From contig CAZICZ010000003.1 of assembly GCA_964538025.1 (NCBI GenBank), positions 62,001-126,000 on the forward strand: a DNA stretch of 64,000 nucleotides, given 5' to 3'. Origin of the DNA: UBA5078 sp964538025 (GTDB lineage Bacteria > Pseudomonadota > Gammaproteobacteria > Pseudomonadales > Pseudohongiellaceae). Shown piece after piece: positions 8,901 to 16,156 of this stretch (the stretch's first letter is position 1; every line of letters begins with the position of its first letter). The position numbers and the translations under genes are program-made. The notes beneath the pieces are model-generated. The model made no database searches and was not told the DNA's origin. It saw nothing but the letters and a program-made list of their open reading frames with translations.

Positions 8901-10155
8901 ACACCGCTTCGAGGCCGGGGATGCGTATTACAACCCGCACCTGTCCACCGAAAAGGGGGACTTCACACAGTTAATCAACTCCTATGACTCCGGCGCCAGT
9001 GTGATGCCGGATTCCACCGATGGTGCGGCGGGCGGCCGCTATGCTCCGGGGGTCAACCTTATCGGCTTTATCCGCGCGGAAATGGGCATTGGCGAAGGGG
9101 CTCGCAGCGATGCAAAGGCACTCGCCGCCGCGGATGTCCCCTTCGGCATCATCAATTTTGAGTCGGGAAATCCAGCCCGCATGACCGATCTGAGCTGGCA
9201 GCACAAAGAGTGTGACACGGCTCCCTTTGATGTCACTCTGCTGCATATCAATCCGGACCATGCGTTCCAGGCCATCTCCGAGCTGCCGAGCGAGTTTTTC
9301 GAGGGCCATTACCGCATTGGCTTCTGGGCATGGGAGTTGCCCGAGCTGCCCGAGGCCTGGGTCAGCACCTTTGTGCATTTCGATGAGATCTGGGTGCCCT
9401 CGCATTTTGTGCAGGAGGCCGTCGCGATGCGTTCTCCCATCCCCGTCATTCGCATCCCTCACGCGGTGGAGGTCCACGCGGAGCACGGCCTTTCGCGGGC
9501 GGATTTCGGGCTGCCCGAGGACGCGTTCCTGTTCCTCGTGATGTTCGATACCAACAGCATGGCGGCGCGCAAAAATCCCTATGGCGCGATCGAAGCCTTC
9601 AAGGCGGCCTTTGCCCCGGATGACATGCGGACACGCCTGATTCTCAAGGTGAACAATCCGACGCCTGAGGCCGCGCGGGCAATTCGCAACAGCATCGGGC
9701 CCTACCGCAACATCCAGGTACTGGATCGCATTCTCTCGCGCGGCGAGGTCAATGCCCTCATTGCGAACACGGACTGTTATGTCTCACTGCATCGTTCGGA
9801 AGGCTTTGGCTTTGGCCCGGCGGAGGCCATGGCATTGGGCAAGCCGATCCTCGCAACGCATTGGTCGGGCAACACGGATTACATGCGCCCCGACAATTGC
9901 CTGCCAATCGATTACACCCTGGTGACGATTGAGGAAGACTATGGCCCCTACAAGAAGGGCCAGCGCTGGGCAGAGCCGGATGTTGCGCAGGCGGCCACAG
10001 CCATGCAGTCCCTGCTTGCAGATCCCGGGTTGGCGGCACGTCTCGGGGCAGCCGCGAAAGCAACGATCGAGACAGAATTCTCACCGCGCGCGGTCGGCGA
10101 GATGATGCGACGACGTCTGGATGCCATTCGCGACAACCTCAGGCGAAACGGCTGA
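5926..10155 (+). CDS. Multidomain glycosyltransferase (GT2 / GT2-like / GT2 / GT4)
   Basis: From the proposed ATT start at 5926 the product has 1409 residues. Domain order: GT2 (about 17-230, acidic motif FLDEDDW near 103); a charged coiled coil (about 270-355) ending in SLSWRITKPIRFLKR; a small beta-rich domain (about 385-480) starting GHVTLQGWAC; a second GT2-like domain without a clear DXD (about 485-750); a good GT2 domain (about 753-1005, FLNDDIEII near 838); and a C-terminal GT4 domain (about 1042-1409, ending with RSEGFGFGPAEAMALG). It probably assembles several sugars of one surface glycan. Start: no ATG or GTG precedes the first beta strand. In-frame choices are TTG 5887, with no ribosome site, or ATT 5926, with AGAGGA seven bases upstream and overlapping the deacetylase stop. 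Confidence 0.85.
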   Translation: MSTPAIPPAESATSSASQPLVSVLCRSTDRPELAEALLSVDQQTYPAVEIVLVDATGKGLQGPRSLSLSTPVREVSGQSPWNRPAAANVALREARGELLVFLDEDDWIAPNHISMLVACLQQHPEIGVAYSSTQKVTAGGLDTGEAFRIAYDAARLRRDNFIPIHSALFRRELLSNGSAFDESLDIFEDWDFWLQLSRQKPFMHVDEITAFYRMGGDSNTASEDPATRYLVGNRIALAREKVFAKWLPQWSGAEFNQTLGTLDETALIARLHTDVKLLHTNRRALEQDKHRLELDVRQLTHTVHKTQQIVSRRTAELVDARQHLARQRQEYQLLINSLSWRITKPIRFLKRQLLALGAGKVKQNLQQAAAQQAEAEEIIQANLDIPSAAHREFSGHVTLQGWACSPHGLAQIEARIDGIPQLIFSTGISRPDIAEKYPAIEEAFTAGFFQEIALPGLEAGEHELQLTLSDKAGNTRTLQQRFQLLNNNELYNAWYWRHMPEAEELAQRRVQATQDHDAPLFHLLVVPGEDHELLMHTLASVAEQASPHWQLHIVGEQTPTLKDTLRDAGIGAGATVHFAADIASALASLAAEQGWTLCLHAGETLAPHALCEITGNLHQHAAQLVYSDHDLSTLSGSHLTPCFTPQWSPDHLRASNYVGGVFAVHNSLLAHCTLSAPAAPAWRYALLLQIADQVTQVLRIPKMLWSDALQGSQQTERDAELAILQAHVAAQGAQVIAHEHGLREVRWPLEGQPLVSIIIPTMGTLSLIKPCIDSLQEKTAYRAFEVIFLDNSRGKNPDGIAYLRDQGYAVIECNEPFNWARLNNIGVRHAKGELFLFLNDDIEIIDEQWLEILVREAMRPQIGAVGALLFYPNGALQHTGVLLVNYGGGGIHLLHKRVPSDAIYRRLHETTREVSANTGACLMLHRDKFAQIGGFDEALAVVGNDVDLCLRLLDLGYRNLWTPYAKLIHHESISRKTSVPKEDEKAMWKRWQHRFEAGDAYYNPHLSTEKGDFTQLINSYDSGASVMPDSTDGAAGGRYAPGVNLIGFIRAEMGIGEGARSDAKALAAADVPFGIINFESGNPARMTDLSWQHKECDTAPFDVTLLHINPDHAFQAISELPSEFFEGHYRIGFWAWELPELPEAWVSTFVHFDEIWVPSHFVQEAVAMRSPIPVIRIPHAVEVHAEHGLSRADFGLPEDAFLFLVMFDTNSMAARKNPYGAIEAFKAAFAPDDMRTRLILKVNNPTPEAARAIRNSIGPYRNIQVLDRILSRGEVNALIANTDCYVSLHRSEGFGFGPAEAMALGKPILATHWSGNTDYMRPDNCLPIDYTLVTIEEDYGPYKKGQRWAEPDVAQAATAMQSLLADPGLAARLGAAAKATIETEFSPRAVGEMMRRRLDAIRDNLRRNG

Positions 10156-10164
10156 GCGCGCTAT

Positions 10165-11112
10165 CTAGCGAAAGAGCGTGTGCATTGCCTTGAAGACCAG
10201 GTTGCGCCACCAGCGCCAGCGCGCACCTAGCCACAGAACCATACTGAGGGCGAACACATCTCGCGTGCGCAAGTTCTGGCTATGCCGCCCTGCAAAGGCC
10301 GCTGCCTGACAATAGAGGCCGCGCGTCAGCGCATCCATGTCGGGATCGTTCAGACGTCGCAGGCTCGACATCCCCCCCCGCGATGCGCGGTACTCCCGTG
10401 CGCCGAGGGTGTTCTTCCCGTGCTGGCGATAGTCCACCAGCACATCGTCCAAAGGCACAATGTGCCCGAAGGCTGCCGCCACCAAGGCTACCCACCAGTC
10501 ATGCATCATGGCTCCCGCAGGAATCGGGCTGGCAAGGCGTGCCAGTTTTTCATTGAGCATGGCCGTACACCCCGTAACGGAGTTGCTCACCAGTTCGCGC
10601 GAAAAACGGTGCTGCCCGGGGCGAATGTCCTGAAACGCATAGAAGGATTCCGCCAGACAGCTGCCCTGTTCATCCACGACGCGCAGATCACTGTGGACCA
10701 GACAGGCGCGCTGGGGATGGCGAGCCTCTAGTGCCAGCATGGCCTCCAGAGTGACGCGAATCTTGGACGGGTGCCATAGGTCATCCTGATCGCAAAACAG
10801 CACGTAAAGGGGCGTCAGCCCAAGCGCCTGCTGATGCTCGAGCACGTAGTCGAGCAGGAGGGAAAAACTGCCGCAGGCCCCGCGATTATGACCGTCCGCA
10901 GGGAGCACGCGCAGGCGGTCCGGATGGGCCTGCGCATGCCTTTGCAGGATGGCGTCACTGCCATCGGCAGAGCCATCGTCGCGGGCAACAATCAGAAAAT
11001 CCCCGTGGTCCTGTGCCCACAGCGAAGCCAGTTGTGCCTCCAGATAGGCCTCGCCGTTATAGCTTGGCAGCAGGACGACGACGCGCGGAAGTTTGGCCGG
11101 CTCCCGGTTCAT
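10165..11112 (-). CDS. Glycosyltransferase family 2
   Basis: This 315-residue GT-A enzyme begins at ATG 11112, overlapping the stop of the upstream glycosyltransferase gene by four bases (ATGA). The open frame extends to 11244, but the extra residues lie inside the previous gene. The opening VVVLLPSYNGEAYLEAQL, the RDDGSADGS motif and the metal-binding LFCDQDDLW match the GT2 group of rhamnosyl- and related transferases that use nucleotide sugars. No membrane segment is obvious. It ends nine bases from the oppositely oriented giant glycosyltransferase, so the two glycan operons converge. Confidence 0.9.
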   Translation of the reverse strand: MNREPAKLPRVVVLLPSYNGEAYLEAQLASLWAQDHGDFLIVARDDGSADGSDAILQRHAQAHPDRLRVLPADGHNRGACGSFSLLLDYVLEHQQALGLTPLYVLFCDQDDLWHPSKIRVTLEAMLALEARHPQRACLVHSDLRVVDEQGSCLAESFYAFQDIRPGQHRFSRELVSNSVTGCTAMLNEKLARLASPIPAGAMMHDWWVALVAAAFGHIVPLDDVLVDYRQHGKNTLGAREYRASRGGMSSLRRLNDPDMDALTRGLYCQAAAFAGRHSQNLRTRDVFALSMVLWLGARWRWWRNLVFKAMHTLFR

Positions 11113-12023
11113 GAGGCCACCGTCCCGCGGTCGCTTAACCCCCGCCGAATCTCTCGCCAGTACTCGCCACGCTGGGAGGAGCTGAGCAGAAGCCACAGGG
11201 TTTTCAGAACGAAACGAGGCAGGTCTCGCAGTATCCAGCCCCACGGGGCATAGGGTTCCCGATACAGGGCAAAGCGGTTGCGGGTGGAGAAATAGCTGCG
11301 ACGGGGGCTGTGGGCTACCAACAGGCCTCGGCGGACCGCCCAGTGATCACTGGGCACGCCGATGCTGTGGTGCAGGACGGTGTGGTCCGTCCCCACGAGG
11401 TGATACCCCTTGGCACGGGCACGAAAACACCACTCAAGGTCCACATTGTCAATGAAATAGGGCTCGCGCATCGGGCCGACCTCTGCCAGCGCTGCCATCG
11501 ACAGCATGCAGCCGGAGGAAATCAGAAACTCGGCGCGATACAGGCGTGAGCTCCCCGGCAGGCGCTGGTCGCGACGCCGCCAGACACGTGAAAACAGGGT
11601 GAAGGGCATGGATCTTCCAGTGACGGGGCTCACAATGCGGGGCCCCAGCGCGGCGACGCGCTGCTCGCACAGACGATCGGCTTCGAGAAACGCGCTGTGC
11701 ATGTTGGCGAAAAACGAGGACGGGACCTGGCTGTCCTGATCAAACAGCACGGCAAACCCATAGCCCCGGGCTCGCACCTGTTCAAGCCCCAGATTCATGC
11801 CGGCGGCCAGCCCGCGGTTGGTGTCCAGCGCTATCACCTGAACACAGCGGGGAAGCGCTTCGGCCTGTGGCAGAAAGTCCTGCGCAGAGGAGGAACCATT
11901 GTCCACGAGCACGCAATCCGCCTGCTCGGTGATCTGCGCCAAAAGGGCCAGAAGGACCGGAATATCGGGTTCAAAGCTCACCACAATGGCGCAGGGGCTG
12001 ATCTTGTTGGCGGGCTTTTTCAT
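11109..12023 (-). CDS. Glycosyltransferase family 2 (RfbF/rhamnosyltransferase-like)
   Basis: The protein has 304 residues. The start AIVVSFEPD, CVLVDNGSSS and the metal motif FDQDSQVP are characteristic of the RfbF-like rhamnosyltransferase branch of GT2, which adds deoxyhexoses in O-antigen synthesis. It also carries the late motif YFIDNVDLEWCFRARAKG. It is translated in the same operon as the small membrane protein upstream (28-base gap) and the GT2 downstream (four-base overlap). The sugar specificity is inferred from family resemblance only. Confidence 0.9.
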   Translation of the reverse strand: MKKPANKISPCAIVVSFEPDIPVLLALLAQITEQADCVLVDNGSSSAQDFLPQAEALPRCVQVIALDTNRGLAAGMNLGLEQVRARGYGFAVLFDQDSQVPSSFFANMHSAFLEADRLCEQRVAALGPRIVSPVTGRSMPFTLFSRVWRRRDQRLPGSSRLYRAEFLISSGCMLSMAALAEVGPMREPYFIDNVDLEWCFRARAKGYHLVGTDHTVLHHSIGVPSDHWAVRRGLLVAHSPRRSYFSTRNRFALYREPYAPWGWILRDLPRFVLKTLWLLLSSSQRGEYWREIRRGLSDRGTVAS

Positions 12024-12051
12024 GCGTTGGCTCTGGGGACGAGGCGTGGAG

Positions 12052-12555
12052 TTACTCCGGGAGGTCGATGGCCACCTGGGGTCGGCTGGGAAAACGCAAG
12101 GTTTGAAACAGGAAAAACAGGATCGAACTAATGCCCAGCACCAGGCCTGTTACCACACCGGCGTCGACAATGCCGCGCCAGGGCTGCGGCAACAGACGCA
12201 CGATCAGCACAAAGCAGATGATCATCGAGGTCAGCCCGAAGGACATCAGTTTGCGGCGTCGCGTGGCATGAATGTAGCCCATGCAGAACACGGGTGCGAA
12301 GAGCAGCAGGAGGGGACGTGGGTGCGTGCTGAGATAGTGGGCCCTGGCCACAACGCGGGGCGCGAACGCGAGATGAAACCCCTTATAGCCTTCCGCATAG
12401 GCCATGTAGAGCACGCTCACGGCAAGAAGCCCCCAGTGCACCAGGGCCAATTCGACGCTCGCCAGCTCCAGGGCCATCGGCGTGAGCCGAAACACGGCGA
12501 AGCCCAGCAGCAGTACCACGCCTCCGATACCCCAGGCGTACCCTAGTGTTTTCAC
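12052..12555 (-). CDS. Four-TM membrane protein of the glycosyltransferase operon
   Basis: The 167-residue product has four hydrophobic segments (about residues 5-25, 40-57, 80-98 and 102-155, the last able to span more than once). Between the second and third is a polar loop containing YAEGYKGFHLAFAPRVVARA. The start is GTG at 12555. I do not assign a function. It leads a three-gene leftward operon with two GT2 enzymes, so a role in glycan or lipid-linked sugar handling is plausible. Confidence 0.72.
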   Translation of the reverse strand: MKTLGYAWGIGGVVLLLGFAVFRLTPMALELASVELALVHWGLLAVSVLYMAYAEGYKGFHLAFAPRVVARAHYLSTHPRPLLLLFAPVFCMGYIHATRRRKLMSFGLTSMIICFVLIVRLLPQPWRGIVDAGVVTGLVLGISSILFFLFQTLRFPSRPQVAIDLPE

Positions 12556-12590
12556 TTCCGCGACTACCCGCCCTCAAACAGAAAGGCGGC

Positions 12591-12619
12591 ATTATAGCGG
12601 CTTCGGGTCAATATCCCAA
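12591..12619 (-). promoter_or_regulatory. Sigma-70 promoter of the membrane protein-GT2-GT2 operon
   Basis: On the minus strand TTGGGA (12614-12619) and a perfect TATAAT (12591-12596) are separated by 17 bases. The -10 overlaps the stop codon of the upstream Chp-like gene. This suggests that the glycan operon has its own start rather than reading through from the signalling genes. Confidence 0.6.
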
Positions 12620-15204
12620 CGCGGGCGTGCAAGGGGGAGCGGCAGTGAAAGCGCCACGTCAGCAGTCTGTGAGCGCAGGCAGATCTTGCCGTCGATTGCC
12701 GCCAGCATGCCGGACAAACGCTCATCTGACGGGAGTGCCGTCAGCGCGCTCAGCCCCCGCAGCGTGAACCGCAGTGCCGACCCCTTCTGCCGCGCCCGCA
12801 ACACGAGTGGGAGCGGCTGCTCCCGGTCGGGCTCGGGACTGGCACGCGGGAGGCCGTGCGCAATCACCACCTCCAGCAGACGTTCAAGACAGGGCGCGAG
12901 CGCCAGTGCCAGCGACCGTATCACGCGCAGCGTGTCGCAGTTCACCTGCAGGCGCACCTGACGCCCCTGCTCTGCTGCCGCGCGCGCAGCCGCCTGCATC
13001 AAGGGGGCATGCCACCGCTGCAGACTGATGCTGTCAGTGTTGTTCAGCTCCTCCTGCACGGCCGCCAGCGTCCGCTGCTGCACCGACAAAATCTCTCGGG
13101 CCACCAGCAGGGAAGGTGATTTCTCTGGCACTACGCGCAGGGCATCGTCCAAAGACACCAGTCCCGCCGCAAGCGCCTGAATCAGACGCTCGTGCTGCGA
13201 ACGCCAGCGCGCTGCCTCCCCCGTCCCATCACTCCCCCGGCCGGTTTCCAGCCACGTATAAAGCTTTGCCACGAGGGGGTGAACATCTTCCACCCATTGC
13301 CGGGCAGCGGCCTGATTGAGGCAACGGCGCAGCGTGGCATGGGCCTCCCCCAACAGCTCCCGTGTGAGCTGATCGGGAGCTTCGGCCTCCGCCAGCAAAC
13401 AACGATGCACCTGGGCCAGCACCTCACTCAGCTGGGCAACCCGGGAAACCTGTAGCGCCGCCGCCCCGCGCGCGAGCAGCTGCAGTTCCAGAAGGCAACG
13501 ACGCGAGAGACGATGACTCTCCATCGCGCTCCCTGTGCTTTCTGCCATCGCCTCGGGGGCGATCACCAGCGTGCTTAAATGGGTTGCGAGGTAGACCGGG
13601 AGAGCCTCTGAGGCGGAGTCGGGTGCGGCGGAACCCGAGGCAGAATGTGATGGGGCCAGTGCCGTGCCCCGCAGCACTACGTGCCAGCGTGGCACGCCAG
13701 CAAGCACTTCCCGGCGGGCGGCACGCAGGTCCGATTCGAGGCGAGTGAGCGCGCAATAGCGCGCTTGCTGCCATGACGGGGACATCAGTGTGTCGCACAA
13801 GGAACGCATGGCCGTCCACCACGGCGCTGTCAGGCGGACACGCCGTTCTATCGCCAGCAACACCAGGCCGCGTACCCTGTCGCAGCAGGTGTGGAGCGCA
13901 ATCGCTCCCCTGCACAGACAGGCGCTGCACAGGTCCTCCAATGTCCGCAGGAGCGCATCCTGGGGCTGAGGGAGTTGACCATCAGGGACATCGGCGGTAA
14001 GGGTCTGCAGCCATCTTCCGTACTCCGGTACTTCATCCCCCAGTCCGGCCACCTCATCGGGATCACTTCGTGTCACCCGCATCTGCGAGGAAAGGGTGCG
14101 CTGATGGGCGACAATCGCGCGCCGAACCCGCCGTTCCAGCTGACGCACTACTCTGGCCATGACCACACTCCCCCGCAGACGCTGCGGACATTCCGCCGAC
14201 TGTACGTCCCCCAGAGATGCCGCATGCATCAGGCAGAGCACGAGCAGGGTTTCCCCGGTCGCACGCCCCTGCGGCCAGCGCTGCAGATGCAGCGCAAGGT
14301 GTTCGCCCAGTAAAAGTACACGCCCCAAGTGAGGGGATGACGCGACCCCCTGCCACAGCGGTCGTGTCAGGACCATTTGCGAGAAGAGTGCTAGCACGCC
14401 GGGTACAAACGCTGACGGAGCGGCCTCGCGCAGGAGCAACAGGGTCGAGACTCGCCGTTGGAGCAGTGTCATCACGCGAGTGCGTGCCAAGATCCCTGTG
14501 GACGCGTTGGCGGAACGCGACAACCCGTCCGCACCCTCCGGACAGGCATCTCCCTGCAGCGCCTCGTCAAGGAGACACTGATCTGCAAGCTGCGATACCG
14601 CAGACAGGGACATCGCCCCGGCATCTGCCGCACGCAGACACCAGGAAAACGCGGACGGCAGGAAATGGACGACATGCAGAAGGGATTCCCCCGGACGCGA
14701 CAGATTCCGCGGTCCTCCCTGCGTCGCCCCGTTGCCGGAACAAAACAGCATGCCTCGCAGACGATCGTGCAGCATCATTCTCAGGCGCGCATGTGCAAGC
14801 GGCGGGCTGTGCCTGCCTGCCTCGGGCAACGGGAGCGCCGACTGCCCGCGCACGCGTCGCAGGTCATTGATCAGCCCGGGTGGAAACCATGCTTCCGCAC
14901 ACTCGTCCGGCAAAGCCTGCAAACAACGCTGCCACCGGACGCTGGCGAGACTGACCTGGCGCAGCACCCGAGGTTCGCAGGAACCACGACACGCCGTGCT
15001 GCCAATGACGCGCAGCAACTCACTGCCGATTTCCTGCACGCGGCGGGAGGGCAGAAAGCCGAGCAGCGCAACGTGACGTCTGAGGCGCAAGCATGCACTT
15101 TCGCGGGCGCGCGCATCCCCCGTCACTGCCCACTGGGTGATTTCTCCGATGAACAGGCGGGCGCTGTCCTCCAACGCACGCGCCACGGGCAGCAGCGGTG
15201 TCAT
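12592..15204 (-). CDS. ChpA/FimL-like protein with degenerate CheA kinase end
   Basis: The protein has 870 residues from ATG 15204, which overlaps the stop of the preceding receiver gene (ATGA). The N-terminal part resembles the FimL/ChpA N-terminal region: a helical segment around residues 5-60 and a later NDLRRVRGQSALP. The last 180 residues look like a worn CheA dimerisation/ATPase module. The position expected for the N-box (NAVDHGIE in active kinases) reads VVIAHGLPR, and no G-box pattern is convincing. I find no HxxKG histidine phosphotransfer motif and no C-terminal CheW domain. Active ChpA is much longer (about 2,500 residues). The gene ends a cluster of two receiver genes next to gshB, the place of pilG-pilH-chpA in Pseudomonas. 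Confidence 0.6.
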   Translation of the reverse strand: MTPLLPVARALEDSARLFIGEITQWAVTGDARARESACLRLRRHVALLGFLPSRRVQEIGSELLRVIGSTACRGSCEPRVLRQVSLASVRWQRCLQALPDECAEAWFPPGLINDLRRVRGQSALPLPEAGRHSPPLAHARLRMMLHDRLRGMLFCSGNGATQGGPRNLSRPGESLLHVVHFLPSAFSWCLRAADAGAMSLSAVSQLADQCLLDEALQGDACPEGADGLSRSANASTGILARTRVMTLLQRRVSTLLLLREAAPSAFVPGVLALFSQMVLTRPLWQGVASSPHLGRVLLLGEHLALHLQRWPQGRATGETLLVLCLMHAASLGDVQSAECPQRLRGSVVMARVVRQLERRVRRAIVAHQRTLSSQMRVTRSDPDEVAGLGDEVPEYGRWLQTLTADVPDGQLPQPQDALLRTLEDLCSACLCRGAIALHTCCDRVRGLVLLAIERRVRLTAPWWTAMRSLCDTLMSPSWQQARYCALTRLESDLRAARREVLAGVPRWHVVLRGTALAPSHSASGSAAPDSASEALPVYLATHLSTLVIAPEAMAESTGSAMESHRLSRRCLLELQLLARGAAALQVSRVAQLSEVLAQVHRCLLAEAEAPDQLTRELLGEAHATLRRCLNQAAARQWVEDVHPLVAKLYTWLETGRGSDGTGEAARWRSQHERLIQALAAGLVSLDDALRVVPEKSPSLLVAREILSVQQRTLAAVQEELNNTDSISLQRWHAPLMQAAARAAAEQGRQVRLQVNCDTLRVIRSLALALAPCLERLLEVVIAHGLPRASPEPDREQPLPLVLRARQKGSALRFTLRGLSALTALPSDERLSGMLAAIDGKICLRSQTADVALSLPLPLARPRWDIDPKPL

Positions 15205-15569
15205 GCGTCGTCTGCTCCTTCCACGGCCGCGAGAAGCGCGCGACGCACGGCATCCCGCACATCCGGCGCCGTGAGCATGCCATGCAGACCCAGCGCTTTG
15301 GCCCAAGCGGTATCTGACTCCCGCGGGTGAGAGGTATAGATCAGGATGGGAGCCCGAATCAGGCCGCGCAGGCGGGCCCCTCGCTCAAACCCGTTGCCCT
15401 CTTGCAGGGAGAGCGAGACAAGGCACAAATCCCAGTGGCGCCGGACCGAACATTGCAGCACTGCCGCATCGCTGCCCACACAGTGCGTTTCCCAGCCAAG
15501 CTCTGTGGTCTGTGCCTCCAGCCAGCGCACGCGGTGAGCCGCATCATCCATGATCAACACGCAGGTCAT
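15201..15569 (-). CDS. Receiver-like protein lacking the phosphoacceptor Asp (PilH position)
   Basis: This 122-residue single-domain receiver starts at ATG 15569 (MTCVLIMDDA); the open frame upstream to 15641 lies inside the previous gene. The acidic pair D8-D9 is kept, but the phosphoacceptor position reads LVSLSL (Ser52 instead of Asp). The conserved lysine of strand five is replaced by threonine (about residue 100). It is therefore a pseudoreceiver that probably cannot be phosphorylated. It overlaps the preceding PilG-like gene by 26 bases and the ChpA/FimL-like gene by four. The place in the cluster corresponds to pilH. Confidence 0.7.
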   Translation of the reverse strand: MTCVLIMDDAAHRVRWLEAQTTELGWETHCVGSDAAVLQCSVRRHWDLCLVSLSLQEGNGFERGARLRGLIRAPILIYTSHPRESDTAWAKALGLHGMLTAPDVRDAVRRALLAAVEGADDA

Positions 15570-15987
15570 GTGGCGCCCCCTCCTCGGGTTCATGGCAGCG
15601 AAGGCAGGCCTGCACAAGTTGCAACAAGTCCCGGCGGCCAAACGGTTTCAACAACACGCGTCGCACGCCCGCAATTTCGGCGCGGGCCTGCGTGACAGGG
15701 TTGTCTTCATTGACTAGAAGAACCACGGGAATGTGGGCATAGCGGGAATTTGCCGCCAGCAGGGCGCAGGTGTCATAACCATCCAGCTCCGGCAGATTGG
15801 CATCCATCACCACCGCGTCCGGGGGATGCGCGACGACCTCGCACAGCGCTTCAAAACCGTCTTCGGCAATCTGCACCTCGAACTGCTGGCGGTCGAACAG
15901 GGCCTGCGTGCTTTCCCGGATGTGGCGACTGCTGGCGACCAGCAATACCTGCACGCGGGCAGTAAGGGGGGGCGTGTCGGCATCCAT
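15544..15987 (-). CDS. Receiver-like protein, PilG position, acidic pocket lost
   Basis: This 147-residue receiver is read from ATG 15987, six bases after an AAGGAG ribosome site. It keeps the phosphoacceptor in VVMDANLPELDGYD (Asp62) and the conserved Lys114 (KPFGRRD). The acidic pair that binds magnesium after strand one is replaced by Ala18-Ser19 (VLLVASSRH), and the Thr/Ser of strand four by Val92. Phosphorylation by the usual route is doubtful. It lies divergent to gshB, exactly where pilG stands in Pseudomonas. Confidence 0.75.
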   Translation of the reverse strand: MDADTPPLTARVQVLLVASSRHIRESTQALFDRQQFEVQIAEDGFEALCEVVAHPPDAVVMDANLPELDGYDTCALLAANSRYAHIPVVLLVNEDNPVTQARAEIAGVRRVLLKPFGRRDLLQLVQACLRCHEPEEGAPHDLRVDHG

Positions 15988-16017
15988 GCCATGCTCCTTT
16001 TCTCGTGATCTCACTAG

Positions 16018-16043
16018 CAGGTGTAGCACAGGGAGTACACCTG
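16018..16043. promoter_or_regulatory. Inverted repeat between the PilG-like gene and gshB
   Basis: CAGGTGTA (16018-16025) and TACACCTG (16036-16043) are perfect 8-base arms separated by 10 bases. The repeat lies just upstream of the PilG-like start codon in the 169-base divergent spacer. It could be an operator or a transcript hairpin for the leftward operon. A TATGAT at 16083-16088 is a possible -10 for gshB. Confidence 0.4.
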
Positions 16044-16156
16044 CGCCTGTCCCGGCGCATCGCCTCGCGTGATGTCATGCGCTATGATCTGCGCAGCGAC
16101 GCGCCGGGCAGGCGCAGGCACCCAATCCCCCACCTTTACGGCAGGCAGCGTTATCG

